DNA of 64,000 bases from Nioella sp965215655 (GTDB taxonomy: Bacteria; Pseudomonadota; Alphaproteobacteria; Rhodobacterales; Rhodobacteraceae), in NCBI RefSeq assembly GCF_965215655.1, contig NZ_OZ244111.1:2604001-2668000 (forward strand), in the 5' to 3' direction. Shown here piece by piece: positions 8,903-17,480 of the stretch. Positions within the stretch are counted from its first letter, which is position 1; every line of letters begins with the position of its first letter. The position numbers and the translations under genes are program-made. The notes beneath the pieces are model-generated. The model ran no database searches and was not told the DNA's origin. It saw only the letters and a list, made by a program, of their open reading frames with translations.

Positions 8903-8946
8903 CGCCATTGGTTCAATCCCAATGGCGACGGGGATGCGAAATCCCC
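8903..8946 (+). promoter_or_regulatory. Two tandem hairpins in the leader of the GST gene
   Basis: CGCCATTGG/CCAATGGCG (9-bp stem, 7-nt loop, 8903-8927) is followed at once by GGGGAT/ATCCCC (6-bp stem, 5-nt loop, 8930-8946). They lie 35 bp before the GST start. No T-run follows, so an RNA stability or translation-control role is more likely than termination. Confidence 0.5.
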
Positions 8947-8980
8947 CCGCTTGCGCAACACTGGCCAGGGAGGATGGCGT

Positions 8981-9625
8981 ATGACGATCAAGCTCTACTG
9001 CTTCGGGGAAAGCGGCAATGCCTACAAGGCCGCGCTGGCGCTGGAATTGTCCGGCCTCGACTGGGAGCCGGTCTTTGTCGACTTCTTCGCCGGTGAGACC
9101 CGCACGCCCGAGTATCGCGCCAATATCAATGCAATGGGCGAAGCCCCGGTTCTGGTCGATGGCGACGTCAGGCTCACCCAGTCCGGCGCGATCCAGCAAT
9201 ATGTGACCGACAAGAGCGGCAAACATGGTGGCGCGGCAGAGGACAAATACGAAGTGCTCCGGTGGGTCCTGTGGGACAACCACAAGCTCTCCTCACAGGC
9301 CGGGATGACCCGTTTCCTGATGAACTTCCTGCCCGAAAAGCACCGCGACCCCAACGTGATCGCCTTCATGCAGGGCCGTCTCAAGGCCGCCTATGCCACG
9401 CTCAACGCCCATCTGGAAGGCCGCGACTGGATCGTAGGCGACGGCATCACCAACGCCGATCTCTCCTGCTGCGGCTATCTCTATTACCCCGAGCCCTTCG
9501 GCTTCGACCGGGCCGACTGGCCCCATGTCGACGCCTGGCTCACCCGCCTGTCCGACACGCCGAGGTGGCAACACCCCTACGACCTGATGCCGCGCGCCCT
9601 GGCGGAGAAAGAGACCGCCAAATGA
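8981..9625 (+). CDS. Glutathione S-transferase family protein
   Basis: A 214-aa GST. The N-terminal thioredoxin-like domain (MTIKLYCFGESGNAYKAALALELSGL) includes the glutathione-contact segment GEAPVLVDGDVRLTQSGAIQQYV. The helical C-terminal domain contains ADLSCCGYLYYPEPFGFDRADWPHVDAWLTRL, whose Asp is the conserved N-capping residue of the family. The ATG at 8981 has GGGAGG upstream; the longer frame from 8867 is rejected. The stop overlaps the next start (ATGA). In this setting it may detoxify reactive acyl-CoA or aldehyde by-products, but the substrate is unknown. Confidence 0.9.
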   Translation: MTIKLYCFGESGNAYKAALALELSGLDWEPVFVDFFAGETRTPEYRANINAMGEAPVLVDGDVRLTQSGAIQQYVTDKSGKHGGAAEDKYEVLRWVLWDNHKLSSQAGMTRFLMNFLPEKHRDPNVIAFMQGRLKAAYATLNAHLEGRDWIVGDGITNADLSCCGYLYYPEPFGFDRADWPHVDAWLTRLSDTPRWQHPYDLMPRALAEKETAK

Positions 9626-10113
9626 CCGCAGCCTTCGCAATCATGGCCGCCATTGCCCTGCTCGGCGGGCTGGTAGGGGGGGCGAGCCTTGCCTGCGTTC
9701 TCAAACCCTACCGAGGACGGACGGACCCGCTGCCCCGCAGCGCCTTCATCGGCCTCTTCGGCGCAACCGTTCTGGCCGTGCTGCCCGCGATGGCGGTGTT
9801 TCTCGGCCTGATCGACTATGAAGCCCCCGCAACCCTGCTGCTCTTCTTCTGCACGGGGGTGATCACCGCCCTGCCGCTTCTCATACCGGCGGAGCGGTTG
9901 CCGCGTGACGCACCGCTGATCTTCGCTGGCTTCGCACTGGCCACCCTCTCCGCACTGGCCACGCTCTTCTGGGCCTCCCAGGGCTTCCGGGAGGCGCGTG
10001 AAACCCTGCACAGGGCCTGCTCCACTGCAACCGAAACCCGCAGCGCCGCCCGCGCTTGCCGAGAGCATGTCGATACTCATTGGTCGCTTCCAGCCGACCT
10101 GCCACAGACCTGA
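9622..10113 (+). CDS. Small membrane protein, four predicted helices
   Basis: A 163-aa protein beginning MTAAFAIMAAIALLGG, translationally coupled to the GST gene by an ATGA overlap. Hydrophobic segments at about residues 4-26, 42-62, 67-88 and 97-117 predict four membrane helices. A soluble tail of roughly 45 residues contains two cysteines (HRACSTATETRSAARACREH) that could form a disulfide if the tail is periplasmic. No family is recognised. The longer frame from 9262 is a shadow of the GST gene. Confidence 0.75.
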   Translation: MTAAFAIMAAIALLGGLVGGASLACVLKPYRGRTDPLPRSAFIGLFGATVLAVLPAMAVFLGLIDYEAPATLLLFFCTGVITALPLLIPAERLPRDAPLIFAGFALATLSALATLFWASQGFREARETLHRACSTATETRSAARACREHVDTHWSLPADLPQT

Positions 10114-10129
10114 GACGTAAGGATTCCCC

Positions 10130-11341
10130 ATGACCGACGCCTATATCTATGACGCCATCCGCACCCCGCGCGGCAAAGGCCGCAAGGACGGCTCCTTGCA
10201 CGAAGTCAGCGCCGCGCGGCTGTCCGCGATTGCACTGAACGCACTCAAGGACCGCAACAACCTTGAAGGCCATGCCGTCGAGGATGTGATCTGGGGCAAT
10301 GTCACCCAGGTGGCCGAACAGGGCGCCTGCCTGGCGCGCACCGCCGTTCTGGCCTCTGAGCTTGACGAGTCGATCCCCGGCCTCTCCATCAACCGCTTCT
10401 GCGCAAGCGGGCTGGAGGCGGTGAACCTCGCTGCAAACCAGGTGCGCGGCGGCGCGGGCAATGCCTATATCGCCGGTGGCGTGGAGAGCATGAGCCGCAC
10501 GCCCATGGGCATGGATGGCGGCGCGATTGCCGTCGATCCCGCCATCGCGATGGACAATTACTTCGTCCCGCAGGGCATCTCCGCCGATATCATCGCCACT
10601 GAATACGGCTTCACCCGCGATCAGGCGGATGCGCTGGCGGTGGAATCCCAGAAACGCGCAAAGGCCGCATGGGATGACAATCGCTTCGCCAAATCCATCG
10701 TGCCCGTCTTCGACCAGAACGGCCTGCCGATCCTCGATCATGACGAATACATGCGTCCCGGCACCGACATGCAGTCGCTCGGCGGTCTCAAGCCCTCCTT
10801 CAAGGATATGGGCGAGGTCATGCCCGGCTTCGACGCCGTGGCGTTGATGAAATACCCGCATCTGGAGCGGATCAACCACATCCACCATGCGGGCAATTCC
10901 TCTGGCATCGTCGATGGCGCCGCCGCCGTTCTGATCGGCAACAAGGCGTTTGGCGAAGCCATGGGCCTGAAACCCCGCGCCCGCATTCGCGCCACTGCCA
11001 AGATCGGCACCGACCCCACCATCATGCTGACCGGCCCCGTCCCCGTGACCCAGAAGATCCTGGCCGAATCCGGCATGACCATCGGCGATCTGGACCTTTT
11101 CGAGGTGAACGAGGCCTTCGCCTCGGTCGTCATGCGTTTCCAGCAGGCGTTCGACGCGGATTGGGACAAGATCAACGTCAATGGCGGCTCCATCGCCATG
11201 GGCCACCCGCTTGGCGCGACCGGCGCGATGATCCTCGGCACGCTTCTGGATGAGCTGGAACGCTCCGACAAGGAAACCGGGCTTGCGACGCTCTGCATCG
11301 GGTCGGGCATGGGCGCGGCCACCATCATCGAGCGCGTCTGA
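10130..11341 (+). CDS. fadA: Acetyl-CoA C-acyltransferase (thiolase)
   Basis: A 403-aa thiolase catalysing CoA-dependent cleavage of 3-ketoacyl-CoA, the last step of beta-oxidation. All catalytic elements are present: the nucleophile Cys in INRFCASGLEAVN, the His in NGGSIAMGHPLGATGA, and the second Cys in TLCIGSGMGAA. It ends with a 1-bp overlap (TGATG) on the cupin gene and lies upstream of the multifunctional hydratase/dehydrogenase, its expected partner in a trifunctional-type complex. An acetoacetyl-CoA thiolase role cannot be excluded by sequence. Confidence 0.94.
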   Translation: MTDAYIYDAIRTPRGKGRKDGSLHEVSAARLSAIALNALKDRNNLEGHAVEDVIWGNVTQVAEQGACLARTAVLASELDESIPGLSINRFCASGLEAVNLAANQVRGGAGNAYIAGGVESMSRTPMGMDGGAIAVDPAIAMDNYFVPQGISADIIATEYGFTRDQADALAVESQKRAKAAWDDNRFAKSIVPVFDQNGLPILDHDEYMRPGTDMQSLGGLKPSFKDMGEVMPGFDAVALMKYPHLERINHIHHAGNSSGIVDGAAAVLIGNKAFGEAMGLKPRARIRATAKIGTDPTIMLTGPVPVTQKILAESGMTIGDLDLFEVNEAFASVVMRFQQAFDADWDKINVNGGSIAMGHPLGATGAMILGTLLDELERSDKETGLATLCIGSGMGAATIIERV

Positions 11342-11814
11342 TGCCAAAGATCGACCTTTCCAAACTGGAACCGCGCACCGGCTCCATCTACCCTGCTCCT
11401 CATGATGCGGAGATGGAGGGGCGCAGCTCGCTGCGCGTGGGCGATGCGGGCGGGCTGACGCAGTTCGGCGCGAATATCGTGATCCTCGCCCCCGGCGCAA
11501 AATCCTCGCTGCGTCACTGGCATGAACAGCAGGATGAATTCGTCATGGTCACGGAGGGCACCTGCACGCTGGTCGATGACCATGGCGAAACGCCGATGTC
11601 CGTGGGCGACTGCGCCACCTTCAAGGCGGGCGATCCCAACGGCCACTGCTTCATCAACAAAACCGATGACGAGGCCCGCTTCCTCGTCATCGGCACCCGC
11701 ACGGAAACCGAGACCGGCTGGTACAGCGACATCGACCTGAAAATCAGTGTCGACGCGACCGGTTTCACCTTTACCCGCAAAGACGGCACCCCGCTCAAGG
11801 GAGAAAACAAATGA
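11341..11814 (+). CDS. Cupin-domain protein
   Basis: A 157-aa single-domain cupin with the metal-binding first motif SLRHWHEQQDEFVMV (two His and a Glu) and the second motif PNGHCFINKT. Such proteins may be sugar- or acid-binding or mono-metal enzymes; no reaction is assigned. Both ends overlap the flanking genes (1 bp with the thiolase, 4 bp with fadJ), so it is embedded in the beta-oxidation operon. A role in trimming unusual acyl-CoA intermediates is possible but is inference. Confidence 0.85.
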   Translation: MPKIDLSKLEPRTGSIYPAPHDAEMEGRSSLRVGDAGGLTQFGANIVILAPGAKSSLRHWHEQQDEFVMVTEGTCTLVDDHGETPMSVGDCATFKAGDPNGHCFINKTDDEARFLVIGTRTETETGWYSDIDLKISVDATGFTFTRKDGTPLKGENK

Positions 11815-14018
11815 CCGATTTCACCATGACCACGGACGCCGACGGCGTCGCCACCATCCTGTGGGACACCCAGGGCAAAAGCATGAACGTGATGACCCTC
11901 GAAGGCTGGGTCGAGCTGGAGGCGCTGATTGATCAGGCGCTGGCAGATGACGCCATCAAGGGCGTGATCCTGACCAGCGGCAAGCCCGGCAGCTTCGCGG
12001 GCGGCATGGACCTCAAGGTCATCGCCAAGATGAAGGAAATGGCGGGCGACAACCCCGCCAAAGGCCTCTTTGACGGGATCATGAATGCCCACCGCATCAT
12101 GCGCAAGATCGAGCGCGCGGGCATGGACCCCAAGACGTTGAAGGGGGCCAAACCGATCGCCTGCGCCCTGCCCGGCACCGCGCTTGGCATTGGCCTCGAA
12201 ATCCCGCTCTCCTGCCACCGCATTTTTGCGGCTGACAACCCCAAGGCCAAGATCGGCCTGCCGGAAATCATGGTCGGCATCTTCCCCGGCGCGGGCGGCA
12301 CCACCCGCCTCGTGCGCAAGATGGGCGCGATGACGGCCAGCCCCTTCCTGCTGGAAGGCAAGCTGTCGGACCCGAAGAAGGCCAAATCGGCGGGCATCGT
12401 TGACGAAGTGGTTCCGGCAGATGAGCTGCTCTCTGCCGCGAAAGACTGGGTCCTCAATGCCAAGGACGCCGATATCGTCAAACCGTGGGACCAGAAGGGT
12501 TACAAGATGCCCGGCGGCGCCCCCTACCACCCCTCCGGCTTCATGACCTTCGTGGGCGCGTCCGCGATGGTGAACGGCAAGACCAAGGGCGTCTACCCGG
12601 CGGCCAAGGCGCTGCTTTCTGCCGTCTACGAAGGCGCACTGGTGCCCTTCGACACGGCGCTGAAGGTCGAGGCGCGCTGGTTCACCAATGTGCTGATGAA
12701 CCCCTCGTCCTCGGCCATGATCAACAGCCTCTTCGTCAACAAGGAAGCGCTGGAAAAAGGCGCGAACCGTCCCGATGTGGCCGATGAAACCGTCAAGAAA
12801 GTCGGCGTTCTGGGCGCGGGAATGATGGGCGCAGGCATCGCCTATGTCTCGGCTAAAGCGGGCATCGAGGTTGTGCTGATCGACTCTAGCCAAGAAGCCG
12901 CCGACCGGGGGAAATCCTACTCCACCGGCATTCTCGACAAGGGCATTTCTCGCCGCAAGGTGACGGAGGACCAGAAGGCGGAGCTTCTGGCCCGCATCAC
13001 CGCCACCACCGAATACGCCGCGCTTGAAGGCTGCGACCTGATCGTTGAGGCCGTGTTCGAAGACCCGTCCGTCAAGGCCGACGTCACCGCCAAGGCAGAA
13101 GCGGTCATTCCCGAAGACGCGATCTTCGCCACCAACACCTCCACCCTGCCGATCAGCGACCTGGCCAAGGCCAGCAAGCGGCCTGAGCAGTTCATCGGCA
13201 TCCACTTCTTCAGCCCCGTCGACAAGATGCTGCTGGTGGAGATCATCAAGGGCAAGGAAACCGGCAACCGCGCCGTGGCCAAGGCGCTCGACTACGTGCG
13301 CCAGATCCGCAAGACGCCCATCGTCGTCAATGACGCCCGCTTCTTCTACGCCAACCGCTGCATCATTCCCTACATCAACGAAGGCATCCGCATGGTGAAG
13401 GAAGGCGTTTCGCCCGTCCTGATCGAAAACGCGGCGAAGCTGGTGGGGATGCCCCTTGGTCCGCTGCAACTGGTGGATGAAACCTCCATCGACCTCGGCG
13501 TAAAAATCGCCAAGGCCACCAAGGCCGCCATGGGCGACGCCTATCCCGATGCCGCCGTCGATGACGTGCTGTTCTGGATGGCCGACGAGGGCCGGCTGGG
13601 TCGCAAGTCGAACGCGGGCTTCTACGCCTATGACGACGCGGGCAAGCGTCAGGGCCTGTGGGAGGGTCTGGCCGCGAAATATCCGGCTGCGGATGACCAG
13701 CCCGAGCTGATCGAGGTCCAGCACCGCCTGCTCTTCGCGCAGGTTCTGGAAGCGGTCCGCGCGCTGGAGGAAGGCGTGCTGGAAGACATCCGCGAAGGCG
13801 ATGTCGGCGCGATCCTCGGCTGGGGTTTCGCGCCGTGGTCGGGCGGGCCGTTCAGCTGGCTCGACATGCTCGGCACGCCCTATGCGGCGGAGCGCTGTGA
13901 CCAGCTGACCGAGACCTACGGCGACCGCTTTGCCACCCCCGATCTGCTGCGAGACATGGCCGCCAAGGGCCACAGCTTCTATGGCCGCTTCGGCCCGCAG
14001 GCGCAAACAGCCGCCTAA
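11811..14018 (+). CDS. fadJ: Enoyl-CoA hydratase/3-hydroxyacyl-CoA dehydrogenase
   Basis: A 735-aa two-domain enzyme of the FadB/FadJ kind. Residues ~1-300 form a crotonase domain with both glutamates in place (ALGIGLEIPL and GLPEIMVGIFPGAGGTTRL). From ~327 a Rossmann domain begins (VGVLGAGMMGAGIAYVSAKAG), with the catalytic stretch GIHFFSPVDKMLLVEII, followed by two helical C-terminal domains. It converts 2-enoyl-CoA to 3-ketoacyl-CoA for the neighbouring thiolase. It is the last gene of the operon and is followed by a strong hairpin terminator. Confidence 0.95.
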   Translation: MTDFTMTTDADGVATILWDTQGKSMNVMTLEGWVELEALIDQALADDAIKGVILTSGKPGSFAGGMDLKVIAKMKEMAGDNPAKGLFDGIMNAHRIMRKIERAGMDPKTLKGAKPIACALPGTALGIGLEIPLSCHRIFAADNPKAKIGLPEIMVGIFPGAGGTTRLVRKMGAMTASPFLLEGKLSDPKKAKSAGIVDEVVPADELLSAAKDWVLNAKDADIVKPWDQKGYKMPGGAPYHPSGFMTFVGASAMVNGKTKGVYPAAKALLSAVYEGALVPFDTALKVEARWFTNVLMNPSSSAMINSLFVNKEALEKGANRPDVADETVKKVGVLGAGMMGAGIAYVSAKAGIEVVLIDSSQEAADRGKSYSTGILDKGISRRKVTEDQKAELLARITATTEYAALEGCDLIVEAVFEDPSVKADVTAKAEAVIPEDAIFATNTSTLPISDLAKASKRPEQFIGIHFFSPVDKMLLVEIIKGKETGNRAVAKALDYVRQIRKTPIVVNDARFFYANRCIIPYINEGIRMVKEGVSPVLIENAAKLVGMPLGPLQLVDETSIDLGVKIAKATKAAMGDAYPDAAVDDVLFWMADEGRLGRKSNAGFYAYDDAGKRQGLWEGLAAKYPAADDQPELIEVQHRLLFAQVLEAVRALEEGVLEDIREGDVGAILGWGFAPWSGGPFSWLDMLGTPYAAERCDQLTETYGDRFATPDLLRDMAAKGHSFYGRFGPQAQTAA

Positions 14019-14037
14019 GTGGCAGACACGGCAATCA

Positions 14038-14069
14038 GGGGCGAGGCGGGCTAACCACCTCGCCCCTTT
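14038..14069 (+). terminator. Terminator after the beta-oxidation operon
   Basis: GGGGCGAGG (14038-14046) pairs with CCTCGCCCC (14058-14066), an 11-nt loop between, followed by TTT. It sits 20 bp after the fadJ stop. Confidence 0.75.
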
Positions 14070-14077
14070 CTCATGTT

Positions 14078-14611
14078 TTAGCGGATGATTTCGAACTCCT
14101 GATACAGATAGCCGCCGTCATAAATTGTCTGGGATACAAGCCGCAATTCAGGCCGCACCGGACTGCCCCCGAACAACGGCGTACCGCCGCACAGAACAAT
14201 CGGAGCGCGTTTCACCCTCAACCGGTCGATCAACCCCCAGCCCAGCAGCGCCCCGGCAAACGCCCCGCCGCCGCACAGGTAGACCGGCCCGTCAGACCCA
14301 CGGATCACCGCCTCCACCTGCGCCCGCCCTGCCCCGCGATGCAGGGTCACGGACCGCTCTTCCGGCAGCTCCAGCCGCTCGGAAAACACATGGGTCCGCA
14401 TGTGGGTGTAGGGGTTCTGCCCCGGCTCCATGCCAAAGCGATACCCGAACTCGTAAGTGCCACGCCCCATGATGGCGGTGGCATAGCCCGCCAGTCGGGC
14501 GACATAGTCCTCGACCACCGGCCCCTCATGGGAAAAACCGGAAATGTCCCCTTCGGGACCGGAAATATAGCCGTCCAAAGACACGGCCACGTCATAGATA
14601 ACGGGATGCAT
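14078..14611 (-). CDS. Dihydrofolate reductase-like (RibD C-terminal) protein
   Basis: A 177-aa protein of the RibD-C/dihydrofolate-reductase-like fold (opening VIYDVAVSLDGYISGPEGDISGF). The nucleotide-binding region VYLCGGGAFAGALLGWGLIDRLRVKRAPIVLCGGTPLF is typical of the YyaP/YwjB group of small NAD(P)H reductases, whose substrates are mostly unknown. It is a stand-alone gene convergent with fadJ. The true substrate is unlikely to be dihydrofolate, because the classical DHFR active-site motif is absent. Confidence 0.85.
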   Translation of the reverse strand: MHPVIYDVAVSLDGYISGPEGDISGFSHEGPVVEDYVARLAGYATAIMGRGTYEFGYRFGMEPGQNPYTHMRTHVFSERLELPEERSVTLHRGAGRAQVEAVIRGSDGPVYLCGGGAFAGALLGWGLIDRLRVKRAPIVLCGGTPLFGGSPVRPELRLVSQTIYDGGYLYQEFEIIR

Positions 14612-14754
14612 TTAAGTGCTCCTCAAACAAGGTCCAACTTGGCCCCGGGGGGCCACGCAAACGGGTTGGTCCTTACTTGATCACTGGCAGAGCACTCCTG
14701 TTGTCAGGGCGAAGCCTACCCTGCACCCGGCAGGAATGGCAAGCCGGGACCGGC

Positions 14755-15435
14755 CTAGTCCGCCTCTGCCGCGACCATCGCCCTGCCTTCGGCGAAGGTT
14801 CCGGCCTCGATATGCTTCATCAGCAGCCGCGCCTTTTCCCAGCTCAGCGCCTTGCAATTGTCCACGATCTTCAGGTGCCCCATTGCCACCTCGAAACTCA
14901 GCGCATCGTCGGCCAGCAGATAGGTGCCGCCGCCCACGCAAATCGCCTGTGGCTGATCGAAGATCAGTTCATAGACCAGCTGATCCCCCACGGGTTCCAC
15001 CGGCTTGATCCCGCCATAGCCATCCAGCGCCTTCGCTGGCAGCAGAACGAAGGGATCGCCGGTCATCTTTTCCACCAAATCGCTTTCATAGATGACCGCC
15101 TGATGCTGCATCAGTTGCAAGGGCTCACAATTGCCCAGCGCGCCAGCGGGAATTTCGAAGGGCCAATGTTCCAAGCAGCGTTCGGACGGGCTGGCCCAGG
15201 CCCGGCGCTGGATGATGGCGCGGATTTCCTTGTACCCGTCCTCGAAGGTTTCCACCAATGTCCCCGGCGTCAACTCGCTGACCGGCAGATCGCCATAGGG
15301 GGTCTGCACCGGCGTCCGCCCCTGCAACCCCAGAGGCAAGGCCTCACCGCCGAACCCGGTCAGCATCGCCGCACCGGGAATGATGGCCTTTCCAACGGCC
15401 CTGTGTCTGATCTGTTTGGTCACGCTCGATTCCAT
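14755..15435 (-). CDS. Degenerate Hint-domain-like protein
   Basis: A 226-aa protein (start MESSVTKQIRHR; a TTG 60 bp upstream is an alternative). Its central part, GLQGRTPVQTPYGDLPVSELTPGTLVETFEDGYKEIRAI, follows the Hint (hedgehog/intein) pattern, but the Cys nucleophile that normally opens the domain is missing. The later region QLMQHQAVIYESDLV resembles the Hint TxxH region. Loss of the Cys suggests the protein does not self-cleave. No clear ribosome site is seen. A second, Cys-containing Hint protein lies at 18761-19699. Confidence 0.6.
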   Translation of the reverse strand: MESSVTKQIRHRAVGKAIIPGAAMLTGFGGEALPLGLQGRTPVQTPYGDLPVSELTPGTLVETFEDGYKEIRAIIQRRAWASPSERCLEHWPFEIPAGALGNCEPLQLMQHQAVIYESDLVEKMTGDPFVLLPAKALDGYGGIKPVEPVGDQLVYELIFDQPQAICVGGGTYLLADDALSFEVAMGHLKIVDNCKALSWEKARLLMKHIEAGTFAEGRAMVAAEAD

Positions 15436-15825
15436 TGTTTGATTGAATTTCTTATTGAGATTCAGAATGGCGAAAATATGAAAAACTTTGAGCAATAATA
15501 ATTAACGGATCATTTCCCCTTAAAAAGTATTTCCAATTTTCTGAATGAAGACTCGCGCAGATCGCCCCCCGGATCGACCGCTGCTCGCCGAACGTCTCGC
15601 AGCAGGTGCCCTGCGATTCGCAATCCGATGCTGGTCATCGCCTGCACGGGCGGCGCGCGCCCCGGTTCACGGTGCATCGGCAGCCTGCGTTAGCGACTGT
15701 TCAAGGTACAGGACCGCCAAATGTCCGACATTTGATGCCGTTGCGTCACACAAACTCTTTTCTTTTGAAAAATCTCTGCCAAACATCCCGATCATCGCAT
15801 CGACGACCGGCAGGGAGGACATCGC
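15436..15825. other. Gene-free stretch between Hint-like gene and acyl-CoA ligase
   Basis: About 390 bp. The part next to the Hint-like gene is AT-rich (15436-15540) and probably carries its promoter. The rest shows no convincing gene; a 97-codon plus-strand frame from 15545 lacks a ribosome site and recognisable content. The bases just before 15826 include GGGAGG, the ribosome site of the ligase gene. Confidence 0.5.
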
Positions 15826-17457
15826 ATGGGCTGGATGAAGGATGAAACCGGGCTGGAAAAACGCGCCGCGAATTTCGTGCCGCTGACGCCGCTGACGCAT
15901 CTCAAACGCGCCGTGCTGGTCTATCCGCAGGTCGAGGCGCTGGTCTATGGCACGTTCCGAAAGACCTATGCCGAATATCATGCCCGCGTGTCGCAACTGG
16001 CCTCTGCCCTTGCCGGTCGCGGTGTCGCCCCCGGCGATGTGGTCGCCACCGTCATGCCCAATGTGCCCGCCCAGGCCGAGGCGCTTTTTGGCGTACCCGC
16101 CTGTGGGGCGGTGCTGAACACGATCAACACGCGGCTGGAGATTGGCACCATCAGCTACATCCTCGACCATGGCGAAGCGTCGGTCGTGCTGGTCGATACC
16201 CAGTTTCTGGGCGCGGTCGAAGCGGCCATGAAGGAAATGGAAAGCGAAGACCTGCCGCTCATCGTCGAGGTGCCAGACGATCAGGCGGGCTATCCCGCCT
16301 CTGGCCGTCACCTGACCTACGAGGAACTGCTGGCCGAAGGTGATGCCGATTTCGAATGGATCATGCCCGAAGATGAGTGGGAGAGCATCGCGCTCAACTA
16401 CACCTCCGGCACCACCGGCCGGCCCAAGGGCGTCGTCTATCACCATCGCGGCGCCTACCTGATCACCATGGGCACCCCGATTTCCTGGCGGATGACGCTT
16501 TATCCCCGTCTGCTGACCATCGTGCCCTTCTTCCACTGCAACAACTGGTGCCACACTTGGATGCTGCCCGCGCTTGGCGGCACCGTCGTCTGCTGCCGCG
16601 ACGTGACCGCCAAGGCGATCTACGACGCCATCGCCGATGAGGGAGTGACCCATTTCGGCGGCGCCCCCATCGTGCTGAACATGATCGTGAACTCCTCCGA
16701 GGCCGACCGGCGCGCCTTTGATCATACCGTCGAGGTCTTCACCGCAGGCGCGCCCCCCGCCGCCGCCACGCTGGCCGCGATCGAGCCTATGGGCTTCAAC
16801 GTCACCCAGGTCTATGGCCTGACCGAAACCTATGGCCACGCCACCGAATGCGTCTGGAAGGACGATCAGTGGGGCGACCTGGCCCAGGAAGAGCGCGCCG
16901 CGATCAAGGCCCGTCAGGGCGTCGCGCTGCCGAATATGGAACCGATCATCGTCACCGACAGCGACATGACTCAGATCCCGCAGGACGGCGCTGCCACCGG
17001 CGAAATCATGATCCGCGGCAATTCGGTGATGAAGGGCTACTACAAGAACCCCCGCGCCACTGCCGAGGCCTTCAAGGGCGGTTATTTCCATTCCGGCGAC
17101 ATCGCGCTGCAACACCCCGACAGCTACATCCAGATCGCCGACCGCGCCAAGGACATCATCATCTCGGGCGGCGAGAATATCAGCTCGGTCGAGGTCGAGG
17201 GCGCGCTGATGCATCACCCCGCCGTGCTGCTCTGCGCCGTGGTGGCCAAGCCCGACGACAAATGGGGCGAGGTGCCCTGGGCCTTCGTGGAACTGAAACC
17301 GGGGGTCGAGGCAACCGAGGACGACCTGATCGCCTTCGCCCGCCAGCGGCTGGCAGGCTTCAAGACCCCCAAGCGCGTCCTTTTCCGGGAACTGCCCAAG
17401 ACCTCGACCGGCAAGATCCAGAAATTCGAGCTGCGCAAACTGGCGGTCGATCTCTGA
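15826..17457 (+). CDS. Acyl-CoA ligase, DmdB-like
   Basis: A 543-aa AMP-forming acyl-CoA synthetase. The P-loop YTSGTTGRPKGV, the QVYGLTETYGHATE adenine-site motif, the YFHSGDIA hinge region and the C-terminal catalytic lysine in LPKTSTGKIQKFELRK are all present. Overall it resembles roseobacter 3-methylmercaptopropionate-CoA ligase (DmdB), a family that also activates short and medium fatty acids. Together with the DmdC-like dehydrogenase at 6651 it could feed methylmercaptopropionate breakdown, but no dmdA or dmdD is in the window. It lies 23 bp upstream of an M24-like gene, probably in one transcript. Confidence 0.9.
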   Translation: MGWMKDETGLEKRAANFVPLTPLTHLKRAVLVYPQVEALVYGTFRKTYAEYHARVSQLASALAGRGVAPGDVVATVMPNVPAQAEALFGVPACGAVLNTINTRLEIGTISYILDHGEASVVLVDTQFLGAVEAAMKEMESEDLPLIVEVPDDQAGYPASGRHLTYEELLAEGDADFEWIMPEDEWESIALNYTSGTTGRPKGVVYHHRGAYLITMGTPISWRMTLYPRLLTIVPFFHCNNWCHTWMLPALGGTVVCCRDVTAKAIYDAIADEGVTHFGGAPIVLNMIVNSSEADRRAFDHTVEVFTAGAPPAAATLAAIEPMGFNVTQVYGLTETYGHATECVWKDDQWGDLAQEERAAIKARQGVALPNMEPIIVTDSDMTQIPQDGAATGEIMIRGNSVMKGYYKNPRATAEAFKGGYFHSGDIALQHPDSYIQIADRAKDIIISGGENISSVEVEGALMHHPAVLLCAVVAKPDDKWGEVPWAFVELKPGVEATEDDLIAFARQRLAGFKTPKRVLFRELPKTSTGKIQKFELRKLAVDL

Positions 17458-17480
17458 GCATCACTTAAAGGTGCGTCGCC

